A stretch of DNA of 64,000 nucleotides, taken from an uncultured Paraburkholderia sp. Lineage in GTDB: Bacteria; Pseudomonadota; Gammaproteobacteria; Burkholderiales; Burkholderiaceae. Location of the stretch: assembly GCA_940747215.1 (NCBI GenBank), contig CALNWS010000009.1:1-64000 (forward strand), given 5' to 3'. The first letter of the stretch is position 1, and every line of letters begins with the position of its first letter. Positions 1-8,649 of this stretch are shown one piece after another. The translations under genes and the position numbers were made by a program. The notes under the pieces were generated by a model. That model had not been told where the DNA came from, searched no databases, and worked only from the letters and a program-made list of their open reading frames with translations.

Positions 1-281
1 ACCAAGCAGTCCTCCGCATCCTGATCATGATCACCTTCACCATATAATCCATTGCCCGCGCAACGCCACCTTCCAAACTGATCACGGTCGCCAAAACGGC
101 CTGATCACCATCACCGAAATCCCGCACTGCGACTGCGGGAATGATCCTTGCTTAGGCGCGCCCCGTCACCTTAACATCCGAAGATCGAGACTAACCGCTT
201 GAGCCCACGTAGGGCGTTTGCCGCTGTACTGCAGCACGGCCGTTCAATCAGTCGAAGGCAAGTTAACCAACGGGAGGCATC

Positions 282-736
282 TTGGATCTCGAAACCGTAC
301 GCGTCTTTATCATGACCCGCGGTGTCGACATCGGCACGAAGGTCGTCGGGGCAATCGTCCTGTGGATCGTCGGCCGGTGGGTCATCGGTCTCGTCACCAG
401 CCTGTTGCGCAAACTGCTTCAACGCAACGGCCGCGCTCACGGCAAAGATCGCTAACGGTGTCGATCCGACCGACGCGATGAATCGCCTGAAAGCCGCCGT
501 CACGCAGATTCCGAACGTTGCACAAGACCCTGCCCCGGACATCGAAGTGCTGAAGTTTCACGCCGGAAGGACCGCTGCTGTGCGTGCGTCCCTATACGCA
601 TAACGAGCACTAATGGCAGGTGTATTTCGACACCAATCGCGCGATCATCCAGACATTTAGGGAGGCCGGTTATCCAACACCGAAAACGCCTCTCGCGCCT
701 CGCGCCTCGCGCCTCGCGCCTCGCGCAGTAACATAA
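282..736 (+). pseudogene. mscS-type mechanosensitive channel, internally deleted remnant
   Basis: A TTG at 282, seven bases after a GGGAGG ribosome site, opens a frame that reads like the N-terminus of small MscS channels (LDLETVRVFIMTRG, then the first membrane helix VVGAIVLWIVGRWVIG). It stops at 453-455. The sequence then resumes, in another frame, as the C-terminal cytoplasmic part (GVDPTDAMNRLKAAV, then WQVYFDTNRAIIQTF). The pore helix and beta domain in between are missing. An in-frame TAA at 611-613 falls where the family usually has HYW, so it looks like a Tyr codon turned into a stop. The original function, pressure release under hypo-osmotic shock, must be lost. The family assignment is from memory of Burkholderia MscS proteins. 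Confidence 0.75.
692..726. repeat. five tandem copies of a 7-bp unit (ctcgcgc)
   Basis: Five head-to-tail copies of ctcgcgc lie at the very 3' end of the mscS remnant and would add an odd Pro/Ala/Arg/Ser tail. A unit that is not a multiple of three inside a dead gene fits unchecked replication slippage. Confidence 0.9.
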
Positions 737-784
737 TCGCGATAACGTGATCGCAAGGCTTAACGCGCCACAAAAAGCGCGCGA

Positions 785-818
785 CAAAAAAACGGTGCCG
801 CGAACATCGCGGCACCGT
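785..818 (-). terminator. Rho-independent terminator of dedA
   Basis: On the minus strand an 11-bp GC-rich stem (arms at 808-818 and 792-802) is followed by seven T residues. It lies about 40 bases past the dedA stop codon. Confidence 0.85.
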
Positions 819-857
819 TCACACAACAGGCTTACTACGAACGAGCTTAAGCGAACC

Positions 858-1535
858 TTAACGACGGCTCACATTCGACGACGACGCATTCTTGCGCATC
901 ATCTTCCACAGTCCGCCGAGAATCACCGGCACGACGGCCGCGCCGATACCCACCAGCATGATCACGTTCAGATACTGACGGATGAACGGAATGTTGCCGA
1001 AGAAATAGCCGAGCAACACGAGCAGCAGAACCCAGAACAGCGCGCCGAGAATATTGAAGAGCTGGAAGCGGCTCACCGTCATTTCCGACGCGCCAGCAAC
1101 GAACGGCGCGAAAGTCCGCACCACGGGTATGAAACGCGCCAGCACGATGGTCTTGCCGCCGTGGTTCTCGTAGAAGTTGTGCGTTTTCTGCAGCGCGCTA
1201 CGGTCGAGAAAGCGTTCGAGCAAAGGTATGTGTGAATTGAACACGCGTGGCCCGATGGCTCGGCCGATCATGTAGTTCACCGTATTGCCGCCCACGGCTG
1301 CGACCACCAGCAGCAGAATCAGCAACCCGAGATTCATTTCGCCGGTCGCGCAGAACGCGCCGCCGATGAACAGCAACGAATCGCCAGGCAGAAACGGCAA
1401 AACGACGAGGCCGTTTTCGCAGAACACGATCAGGAACAGCACCGCATAAACCCAGGCGCCGTACACGTGGATGAAGTCCCCCAGAAACTTGTCGATGTGC
1501 AAGACGAGGTTGACGAAATGTAGCAACGTGTCCAA
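858..1535 (-). CDS. DedA family membrane protein
   Basis: A 225-residue polytopic inner membrane protein of the DedA/SNARE-associated family (YqjA/YghB type), whose members move phospholipids and support envelope proton homeostasis. The signature is present: a glycine-rich PFLPGDSLLFIGG near residue 50, an acidic residue in the first re-entrant region (FCENGLVV), and the conserved ARFIPVVRTFAPFVAG near residue 135 with both Arg residues expected of the family. Four or five hydrophobic stretches are visible. The start appears to be TTG at 1535, preceded by AAGGGA; relatives begin with the same residues, so this may be an ATG changed to TTG. It has its own terminator and is divergent from mutL. 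Confidence 0.9.
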   Translation of the reverse strand: MDTLLHFVNLVLHIDKFLGDFIHVYGAWVYAVLFLIVFCENGLVVLPFLPGDSLLFIGGAFCATGEMNLGLLILLLVVAAVGGNTVNYMIGRAIGPRVFNSHIPLLERFLDRSALQKTHNFYENHGGKTIVLARFIPVVRTFAPFVAGASEMTVSRFQLFNILGALFWVLLLVLLGYFFGNIPFIRQYLNVIMLVGIGAAVVPVILGGLWKMMRKNASSSNVSRR

Positions 1536-1726
1536 AAAGCGTCCCTTATTGAGCGAATGTGAGCATGGTAGAAAAGGCCGATGACGAGGCCCGCGAGCGA
1601 TGCGGCGAGAGTGAATCTACCGCCGGAAATTGATCGCCTCATGATACAGAAAGAGAAAGTGCCCGGACGAGATTAAAAAAACTCCGGCCGATTCGGACGC
1701 CGCCCAAGCGGCACGCGCCAAATCGC

Positions 1727-1732
1727 TATAAT
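1727..1732 (+). promoter_or_regulatory. candidate -10 element of mutL
   Basis: A perfect TATAAT ends only six bases before the mutL ATG at 1739. Transcription from it would begin at or next to the start codon, implying a leaderless mRNA. No good -35 box is seen 16-18 bases upstream, so this is tentative. Confidence 0.45.
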
Positions 1733-1738
1733 TTCGGC

Positions 1739-3838
1739 ATGTCCGAATTCTCTGAAACGTCCGCCGACACCGCCGCAGCGCCCTCGCGCTCCGCCACATC
1801 GGCCGCGTCTGCTTCCGGCCCACGCCCGTGGCGCGCAATCCAGCCGCTGCCCGACCAGTTGATCAGCCAGATCGCGGCCGGTGAAGTGGTGGAGCGGCCC
1901 GCGTCGGTGGTCAAGGAATTGCTTGAAAACGCACTCGACGCCGGCGCGCAAACGCTGCGCATCATGCTCGACGAAGGCGGCGTCAAGCGTATTTCGATTA
2001 CCGACGACGGCTGCGGTATCCCCGAGAACGAACTGGCCCTCGCATTAATGCGCCACGCGACGAGCAAAATCCGCTCGCTCGCCGAACTCGAAGCCGTAGG
2101 CACGCTCGGGTTTCGTGGCGAGGCGCTGGCCTCGATTGCGTCGGTGGCGCAGATGTACATCACGAGCCGCACGGCCGACGCGCCGCATGCCGTGCGTATG
2201 GACGCGCAAACGGGCGTGCTGAGCCCCGCCGCGGGCACGCAGGGCACCACGATCGAAGTGCGCGAGTTGTACTTCAACACGCCCGCGCGCCGCAAGTTTC
2301 TGAAAAGCGAACAGACCGAACTCGGCCATTGCCTCGAACAGATTCGGCGCGCGGCGCTCGCGCGCCTCGACGTGGCGATTTCGGTTCTCCACAACGGCAA
2401 GGCCGTCGAACACTGGAATGCGAGCGAGCCGCCCGTGCGCGTCGCCAAAATTCTCGGTGAAACTTTTGCGACTGCGCATCTGCCGCTCGCCGAATCGGCG
2501 GGACCGCTCGCCGTATACGGCTGCGCCGGTTTGCCGACCGCGAGCCGCGGCCGCGCCGATCAGCAGTATTTCTTCGTGAACGGCCGCTTCGTGCGCGACA
2601 AGCTGCTCACGCACGCCGTGCGCGCCGCCTACGAAGACGTGCTGCATGGCGAGCGTTATCCGTCGTATGTGCTGTTTCTCGATCTGCCGCCCGAAGCGGT
2701 GGACGTGAACGTGCATCCGTCAAAAATCGAAGTACAGTTTCGCGATTCGCGCTCGATTCACCAGTTCGTGTTTCACGCCGTGCAACGCGCGTTGGCGCGG
2801 CACGCGGGCGCGTCGCCGGAAACCACGGCGGGCGAACACGCGGCCCATCTCGAACCGTCAGCGGGCGGCCCGGCTTCTTTCGGCGCTACGCCGCTCGGCG
2901 GCGCAGGTGTGCTGGGCGCGGGCGGTGCATTCGGTGCATTCGGCTCGGCAGGCGCCGACGCAAATGGTGGCGGCTTCGGTTCGGGTGCGAATGGTTCGAA
3001 TGGCTCGGGCAGCGGCTTCGGTTCGCCATCGCAAGTGGGCAACACGTGGATGCGCCAGGCACGCATGACTCAAAGCACGCTGCCCGTCGCGCAGCCGCTT
3101 GCGTTCTACGACGTGCTGTTCGGCCGTAAGGACACCAACGCGGGCACGGCGGAAGGCGCGACGCTCTTCGAAATGCGCGACTCGGGCGGCGAATCCGCAG
3201 CACCATACAACACTGCCGCGCCGTATTCATCGCCATCGTTCAATGCCTCCGACGAACAGCCGCTCGGCTTCGCACTCGGCCAGATTCACGGCATCTACGT
3301 GCTCGCGCAGAACGCGCACGGCCTCATCATTGTAGACATGCACGCGGCCCACGAACGCATTCTGTACGAGCAGTTCAAGAACGCGCTCGTCGACCGCGCG
3401 ATCGCCGTTCAGCCGCTGCTGATTCCGCAGACCATGCCGGCCGACGCCATCGAAATCGGCACCGTGGAAGAAGAGCGCGACACGCTTGACGCCCTCGGTT
3501 TCGATCTCGCCGTGCTTTCGCCCACCACGCTCGCGATCCGCGCGGTGCCCGCGTTGCTGAAAGACGCCGACCTGCAGGCGCTCGTGCACGCGGTGCTGTT
3601 CGACCTGCATGCGTTCGGCGGATCGCGTGTGTTGACCGAGCGTCAGCACGAACTGCTCGGCACGCTCGCGTGTCACCACGCAGTGCGCGCCAATCGCCGT
3701 CTTACACTCGACGAAATGAACGCGCTGTTGCGTCAGATGGAAGCCACCGAGCGCGCCGACCATTGCAACCACGGCCGGCCCACGTGGTACCAGCTCACGC
3801 TTTCCGATCTCGACCGGCTCTTCATGCGCGGCCAGTAA
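1739..3838 (+). CDS. mutL: DNA mismatch repair protein MutL
   Basis: A 699-residue MutL, the mismatch-repair matchmaker that couples MutS to strand incision. The N-terminal GHKL ATPase has all expected motifs: ELLENALDAG, DDGCGIPE, GFRGEALASI and the PSKIEV region. A Gly/Ser/Ala low-complexity linker covers roughly residues 370-430. The C-terminal dimerisation domain carries DMHAAHERILYE (about residues 533-544), close to the DQHA-x2-E-x4-E endonuclease motif of MutL proteins from bacteria without MutH. The frame is full length and uninterrupted, so the gene decay elsewhere is not explained by a visibly broken mutL. ATG at 1739 was chosen because no other in-frame start precedes the conserved part. 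miaA follows 42 bases downstream, probably in the same transcript. Confidence 0.97.
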   Translation: MSEFSETSADTAAAPSRSATSAASASGPRPWRAIQPLPDQLISQIAAGEVVERPASVVKELLENALDAGAQTLRIMLDEGGVKRISITDDGCGIPENELALALMRHATSKIRSLAELEAVGTLGFRGEALASIASVAQMYITSRTADAPHAVRMDAQTGVLSPAAGTQGTTIEVRELYFNTPARRKFLKSEQTELGHCLEQIRRAALARLDVAISVLHNGKAVEHWNASEPPVRVAKILGETFATAHLPLAESAGPLAVYGCAGLPTASRGRADQQYFFVNGRFVRDKLLTHAVRAAYEDVLHGERYPSYVLFLDLPPEAVDVNVHPSKIEVQFRDSRSIHQFVFHAVQRALARHAGASPETTAGEHAAHLEPSAGGPASFGATPLGGAGVLGAGGAFGAFGSAGADANGGGFGSGANGSNGSGSGFGSPSQVGNTWMRQARMTQSTLPVAQPLAFYDVLFGRKDTNAGTAEGATLFEMRDSGGESAAPYNTAAPYSSPSFNASDEQPLGFALGQIHGIYVLAQNAHGLIIVDMHAAHERILYEQFKNALVDRAIAVQPLLIPQTMPADAIEIGTVEEERDTLDALGFDLAVLSPTTLAIRAVPALLKDADLQALVHAVLFDLHAFGGSRVLTERQHELLGTLACHHAVRANRRLTLDEMNALLRQMEATERADHCNHGRPTWYQLTLSDLDRLFMRGQ

Positions 3839-3880
3839 CGTGCGTCCGATGAAACCCGTTGCACGCACGCCGTATCGCTC

Positions 3881-4837
3881 ATGACTTCACGCACTTCCCG
3901 CCCGCCCGTTCGCATTCCCTGCCTGCTCGGCCCGACCGCCTCTGGCAAGACCGCGGCGGCGTTGGCGCTCGCGGCGCGTCATCCGGTGGAAATCATCGGC
4001 GTGGATTCTGCGCTCGTCTATCGCGAGATGGACATCGGCACAGCGAAGCCCACCGCCGAAGAGCGCGCGGTCGCGCCACATTATCTGATCGACATCATCG
4101 ACCCGACGGCCGCCTACTCCGCCGAGGAGTTTCGTACGGACACGCTGCGGCTCGTCGGCGAAATCAGCGCGCGCGGGAAGCTGCCGCTGCTGGTCGGCGG
4201 CACGATGCTGTACTACAAAGCGCTCACGCAGGGTTTGAGCGACCTGCCGGGAGCCGATCCCGACATCCGCGCCCAGCTCGACGCCGAAGCCGCGCGCGAC
4301 GGCTGGCCCGCGCTGCACGCGCGGCTCACCACGGTCGACCCGATTACCGCCGCGCGGCTCGCGCCGAACGACTCGCAGCGCATCCAGCGCGCGCTGGAAA
4401 TTTTCATGCTGTCGGGTCAGGCAATGTCAGCGTTGCTCGCCGCGCCCGCACGCGTGGACGAGGCCGCGGCGCAATGGCAATTCGTGCCCATCGCACTCGA
4501 ACCGTCCGATCGCAGCGTGCTGCATGCGCGCATAGAAAAGCGGTTCGACGCGATGCTCGCAGGCGGTTTCGTGGACGAAGTGAAGACGCTGCGCGCGCGC
4601 GGTGACCTGACACCCGACATGCCGTCGATGCGTTGCGTGGGATACCGGCAAGTGTGGAAATACCTCGATGGCGCCGTGGACTACGACACGATGCGCGACA
4701 AAGGCGTGTTCGCTACGCGTCAGCTGTGCAAGCGGCAGCTCACATGGCTACGAAGCATGACGGAGCGGGTGGTGGTGGACTGCTGCGATCCAGAGGCGCT
4801 GGCACGCATGCCGGATCTGATTGAAGAGCTGGTGTGA
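3881..4837 (+). CDS. miaA: tRNA dimethylallyltransferase
   Basis: 318 residues, the normal MiaA length. The enzyme transfers dimethylallyl from DMAPP to N6 of A37 in tRNAs reading UNN codons. The P-loop [10 protein letters not shown] is near residue 15, followed by the family motif [16 protein letters not shown] and, later, the [13 protein letters not shown] block. The C-terminal part contains [10 protein letters not shown] and the RQLTWLR tail typical of the family. It lies directly behind mutL, as in many proteobacteria, and converges on purM. Confidence 0.97.
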   Translation: MTSRTSRPPVRIPCLLGPTASGKTAAALALAARHPVEIIGVDSALVYREMDIGTAKPTAEERAVAPHYLIDIIDPTAAYSAEEFRTDTLRLVGEISARGKLPLLVGGTMLYYKALTQGLSDLPGADPDIRAQLDAEAARDGWPALHARLTTVDPITAARLAPNDSQRIQRALEIFMLSGQAMSALLAAPARVDEAAAQWQFVPIALEPSDRSVLHARIEKRFDAMLAGGFVDEVKTLRARGDLTPDMPSMRCVGYRQVWKYLDGAVDYDTMRDKGVFATRQLCKRQLTWLRSMTERVVVDCCDPEALARMPDLIEELV

Positions 4838-4940
4838 AGCCGCTGTGAAGCTGATTTGAAACTTCTGTGAAGCCTGACGCATTGAAAACCGCGCGGCGCA
4901 TGCGAGACACACAACACACCACGCGATTCGACAATCACAT

Positions 4941-5999
4941 TTAAACGACCATGGTCTGCGCTTCGCCGGCCGCGCTTTCGCGGATCACGCCGATTTTCCA
5001 GACCTGTTCACCGGCCGCGGAGAGCAAACCGGTTGCCGCTTCGGCATCCGCAGCCGAAACGACCACCGCCATGCCGATACCGCAGTTGAACACGCGGTGC
5101 ATTTCCGCGTCGGCCACGCCGCCGTGCTTTTGCAGCCACGAGAAGAGCGGCGGCAGCGGCCATGCACGGTGATCGAGCTCAGCGGTCAGACCTTCGCGCA
5201 GCACGCGCGGAATGTTTTCCACCAGACCGCCGCCCGTGATGTGCGCCATGCCTTTCACGGTGATCTGCTGCATGAGCGACAGCAGCGGCTTCACGTAAAT
5301 GTGCGTGGGCGCCATGAGCGCGTCGGCGAACGAGCGGCCGTCGAAATCCGCATTCAGATCCGGCTGCGCGCGCTCGATAATCTTGCGCACCAGCGAGAAG
5401 CCGTTCGAATGGATGCCACTCGACGCGAGACCCAGCACGACGTCGCCCGGGGCGATCTTGCTGCCGTCGATGATCTTGCTTTTTTCCACCGCGCCAACTG
5501 CAAAACCGGCGAGATCGTATTCGCCGTCCGGGTACATGCCCGGCATTTCCGCCGTTTCACCGCCGATCAGCGCGCAGCCCGACAGTTCGCAGCCGTACGC
5601 GATGCCCTTCACGACCGTGGCCGCCGTTCCGACGTCCAGCTTGCCGCACGCGAAATAGTCGAGGAAGAAGAGCGGCTCGGCACCTTGCACCAGAATGTCG
5701 TTCACGCTCATCGCCACCAGATCCTGGCCGACGACGGTGTTGTGCTTGTTCAACTCGAACGCGAGGCGCAGCTTGGTGCCCACGCCGTCGGTGCCGGACA
5801 CGAGCACGGGCTCCTTGTACTTTTTCGGCACTTCGAACAGCGCGCCGAACCCGCCGATGCCGCCCAGCACGCCGTCGCGCATCGTCTTTTTGGCAAAGGG
5901 CTTGATCGCGTCGACAAGGGCATCGCCCGCGTCGATGTCCACGCCGGTGTCGCGATACGACAAACCTTGGAGGTCGGGGGCGGATTTCGGTTGATTCAT
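4941..5999 (-). CDS. purM: phosphoribosylformylglycinamidine cyclo-ligase
   Basis: 352 residues; PurM (AIR synthetase) closes the imidazole ring in step five of purine synthesis using ATP. Near the N-terminus are [12 protein letters not shown] and the nucleotide-binding GTDGVGTKL; further on come [32 protein letters not shown] and the C-terminal [13 protein letters not shown], all standard for the family. ATG at 5999 fits the usual N-terminus. The gene is divergent from the perM remnant. The interval between them holds a 7-bp inverted repeat (gtaaaat at 6020-6026, attttac at 6030-6036) that also offers TAAAAT-like -10 sequences in both directions. Confidence 0.97.
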   Translation of the reverse strand: MNQPKSAPDLQGLSYRDTGVDIDAGDALVDAIKPFAKKTMRDGVLGGIGGFGALFEVPKKYKEPVLVSGTDGVGTKLRLAFELNKHNTVVGQDLVAMSVNDILVQGAEPLFFLDYFACGKLDVGTAATVVKGIAYGCELSGCALIGGETAEMPGMYPDGEYDLAGFAVGAVEKSKIIDGSKIAPGDVVLGLASSGIHSNGFSLVRKIIERAQPDLNADFDGRSFADALMAPTHIYVKPLLSLMQQITVKGMAHITGGGLVENIPRVLREGLTAELDHRAWPLPPLFSWLQKHGGVADAEMHRVFNCGIGMAVVVSAADAEAATGLLSAAGEQVWKIGVIRESAAGEAQTMVV

Positions 6000-6109
6000 G
6001 GGGAAGAGCGAGAAGGCCAGTAAAATGCGATTTTACCCGATGCCGGCCCGCTGGCTGGAATTTGCATCATCCAGATCCATCAGGTCACGACGACACTAGG
6101 GAAATCACC

Positions 6110-7114
6110 TTGCAACAAAACTCCACGATTCTGACGCCTGTGCAGCGCCGCGCCTTCATCTGGCTTGCCATCGGGCTGGGCGTCGGCATTCTGCTGTGGC
6201 TTCTGGGTCCGGTTCTCACGCCGTTTCTGCTCGGCGCGATTCTCGCGTACATCCTGCAGCCGGGCGTCGCGTGGATGGTGCGCCGGCGCGTGCCGCGCGC
6301 TCGCCGCCTTGCTCATGATGCTGCTCTTCACGCTGCTCATGACGCTGCTTATGACGCTGCTTATGACGCTGCTGGTGCTGCTCGTGCTCGCCGTGATCCA
6401 GAAAGAAGGGCCGCAGTTGCGCCAGCAGGTGCCGGTCATTTTTGCCCACGCGAACGCGTGGCTGCAACCCAAGCTGGCGATGCTCGGTCTCGCCGATTCG
6501 CTAGATTTCGCGAGCATTCGCGACATGGTGATGGGCCAGCTCGAAGGCAGCGCGCACCGTGGCGCTGTACGTGTGGGCCTACGTGCGCACGAGCGGCAAC
6601 GTGATGATGACGATGGTTGGCAACGCGGTGCTGGTGCTGGTGCCGCTCGTGCTGTTCTATCTGCTGTACGACTGGAACCGCATGCTCGCACGCGTGCAGA
6701 TCGTGGTCCCGTGCCGCTGGCTCGACAAGACGCTGCAACTCGCGTGCGACATGGACCAGATGCTGTCCGCAATACCTGCGCGGCCAGTTGCTCGTGATGG
6801 GCGTCCTGGCCGTTTATTACGCCGCCGCGCTCAGCATCGCGCGCTTCGAAATCGCGTTGCCGGTCGGCATTTTCACGGGACTCGCGGTGTTCATCCCGTA
6901 CATTGGTTTTGCCACGGGTCTTGCCCTCGCGCTGCTGCAATTCGGCGACTGGTACGGCTTCGGCGCGGTGGCGGTGATTTTCGCGTTGCTCGCATTCGGG
7001 CAATTGTTCGGCTTTTTCGGCGTGCTGCTCGCGCTGCCCGTGAGCGCGATTCTTTCCGTGGCGGTCCGCGAGTTGCGGCAGAGTTATCTGGAAAGCACGC
7101 TTTACAACAACTGA
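6110..7114 (+). pseudogene. perM: AI-2E/PerM family transporter, three frameshifts
   Basis: Pieced together across frames, the sequence is a typical PerM/UPF0118 eight-helix membrane protein, from TPVQRRAFIWLAIGLGVG to the C-terminal IPYIGFATGLALALL and LPVSAILSVAVRELR. The frame shifts near 6300, 6550 and 6765, so no product longer than about a third is possible. A 12-bp in-frame repeat (atgacgctgctt, three copies from 6339 to 6374) gives a repeated LMTL motif, probably slippage. The place between purM and hda is its normal position in Burkholderia. The putative start is TTG at 6110. Confidence 0.85.
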
Positions 7115-7209
7115 CTAATAACTGACGGCTCATCAAGCCGTCGCCAACTGTTCGGGGCCCGTGGCGTGGGCCGTTTGCGGCTTGGCCTCATTTTCGGCAT
7201 TAACCTACT

Positions 7210-8649
7210 GTGCATCGTCAACTGACGCTCGATCTCGGCACCCCGCCGCCATCGACATTCGACAACTTCTTCGCCGGCGCCAATAGCGAGCTGGTCACGC
7301 GCCTGCGCAAGCTCGACAGCGCGCTGTCGGCCAGGCCGGTGCCCGATCGCACGTTCTACATCTGGGGCGAGCCGGGCAACGGCCGCACGCATCTGCTGCA
7401 GGCGCTCGTGCACGAAGCGCCGCCGGGACACGCGCGCTACGCGAGCCCGCAGAGCAGCCTCGCCGCGTTCAGCTTCGATCCGCGCGTGACGCTCTACGCG
7501 ATCGACGACTGCGACGCACTCTCGGCCGCCCAGCAGATCGCCGTGTTCAATCTCTTCAACGAGGTGCGCGCCCATCCCACCAGCGCCCTCGTCGCCGCGG
7601 GCAACGAGCCGCCGATCAACATGACGGTGCGCGAAGACCTGCGCACGCGCTTAGGCTGGGGACTCGTATTCCATCTCGCGTCGCTGTCCGACGAAGGCAA
7701 GGCCGCCGTGCTGAAACTCGCGGCGCGCGAGCGCGGCATCATGCTCGCCGATAACGTACCGGCCTACCTGCTCACGCATTTCCGCCGCGACATGCCGAGC
7801 CTGATGGCGCTCCTCGACGCGCTCGACCGCTTCTCGCTCGAGCAGAAACGCGCCGTCACGCTGCCGCTTCTGCGTACCATGCTGGCCTCGCCCGACACCG
7901 AGGAGAGGCGCAGCGTGCCGGGCTCGCCCGCGTCATCCGCCGCTTCAAGTAAAATAGGCCCCATGGCTAACCTCGCTCTCTTCGACCTCGACCACACCCT
8001 CATTCCCACCGACAGCGACCACGAATGGGGTCGCTTCATGGTGAAACAAGGCATGGTCGACGCCGAAAATTTCGCCCATGAAAACGACCGCTTTTTCGCC
8101 GACTACAAAGCCGGCAAGCTCGACATTCACGCTTATCTGATCGCCATGCTCAAGCCGCTGTCGAAATACTCGCGCGCGGAACTCGCCGAACTTCACGCGC
8201 AGTACATGCGCGAAGTCATCACGCCGGCCATTTTCCCATTCGCGCAAGAACTCGTGCAGATGCACCGCGAAGCCGGCGATCTGTGCTGCGTGGTCACGGC
8301 CACGAACGAATTCATCACCCGCCCGATCGCGCACGCGTTCGGCGTGGAAGCGCTGATCGCGTGCGAAGTGGAAACCGTCGACGACAAGCCGGATTCGGCT
8401 TACACCGGCCGTCCCATCGGCACGCCGAGCTACAAGGAAGGCAAGATCGTGCGCACCGAAGCGTGGCTGGCCTCGCTCGGCAAGACGTGGAGCGACTTCA
8501 AGCGCAGCTACTTCTACAGCGACTCGCACAACGACATTCCGCTGCTCGAAAAGGTCACCGATCCGATCGCGACCAATCCCGACGACACATTGCGCGCCCA
8601 TGCGCAGGCCAAAGGCTGGCGCATCCTCAAACTCTTTCAATCCTCGTGA
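7210..8649 (+). CDS. hda: Hda (DnaA regulatory inactivator) fused in frame to a HAD hydrolase
   Basis: One uninterrupted 479-codon frame starting with GTG. Residues 1 to about 235 are Hda, the DnaA-like AAA+ protein that with the sliding clamp promotes ATP hydrolysis by DnaA and so limits re-initiation. The N-terminal clamp-binding motif QLTLDL, a Walker-A-like GEPGNGRTHLLQ and the sensor region MTVREDLRTRLGWGL are present. From codon 252 the frame runs, without a stop, into a complete HAD-IB phosphatase that has its own ATG at 7963. In related genomes these are, as far as I know, two separate genes, so a lost stop codon is likely. Hda function may survive with the extension, or the second protein may be started separately. 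Confidence 0.8.
   Translation: MHRQLTLDLGTPPPSTFDNFFAGANSELVTRLRKLDSALSARPVPDRTFYIWGEPGNGRTHLLQALVHEAPPGHARYASPQSSLAAFSFDPRVTLYAIDDCDALSAAQQIAVFNLFNEVRAHPTSALVAAGNEPPINMTVREDLRTRLGWGLVFHLASLSDEGKAAVLKLAARERGIMLADNVPAYLLTHFRRDMPSLMALLDALDRFSLEQKRAVTLPLLRTMLASPDTEERRSVPGSPASSAASSKIGPMANLALFDLDHTLIPTDSDHEWGRFMVKQGMVDAENFAHENDRFFADYKAGKLDIHAYLIAMLKPLSKYSRAELAELHAQYMREVITPAIFPFAQELVQMHREAGDLCCVVTATNEFITRPIAHAFGVEALIACEVETVDDKPDSAYTGRPIGTPSYKEGKIVRTEAWLASLGKTWSDFKRSYFYSDSHNDIPLLEKVTDPIATNPDDTLRAHAQAKGWRILKLFQSS
7963..8649 (+). CDS. HAD-IB family phosphatase (SerB-like)
   Basis: A 228-residue HAD superfamily hydrolase of the SerB/PSPase-like class. Motif I is LALFDLDHTLIPTDSD at the very N-terminus, motif II is the CCVVTATNEF segment, and motif IV is FYSDSHNDIPLLE. 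The cap helices follow motif I. Some relatives act as histidinol-phosphate or phosphoserine phosphatases; the substrate cannot be read from the sequence. The ATG at 7963 is preceded by TAAAAT nine bases upstream, which could be a -10 element. It shares its frame with hda and overlaps the GTG start of pcnB by the sequence GTGA. Confidence 0.8.
   Translation: MANLALFDLDHTLIPTDSDHEWGRFMVKQGMVDAENFAHENDRFFADYKAGKLDIHAYLIAMLKPLSKYSRAELAELHAQYMREVITPAIFPFAQELVQMHREAGDLCCVVTATNEFITRPIAHAFGVEALIACEVETVDDKPDSAYTGRPIGTPSYKEGKIVRTEAWLASLGKTWSDFKRSYFYSDSHNDIPLLEKVTDPIATNPDDTLRAHAQAKGWRILKLFQSS

Noticed and set aside
1..281. Possible gene end at the left edge
   Set aside because: Short open stretches exist, one containing ITITEIPHCDCG, but nothing matches a family I know and no reading is supported by a start, stop and ribosome site together.
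4831..4880. Degenerate tgtgaag repeats after miaA
   Set aside because: Four imperfect copies with irregular spacing in a 103-base gap; no hairpin or other structure to support a function.
5097..6023. 308-codon open frame on the plus strand across purM
   Set aside because: It is antisense to an intact purM, His/Arg/Ala-rich in the way typical of frames opposite GC-rich genes, and has no ribosome site.
6339..6374. 12-bp direct repeats considered as a regulatory or CRISPR-like array
   Set aside because: Only three copies, no spacers, and in frame within a perM membrane helix; simple slippage explains it.
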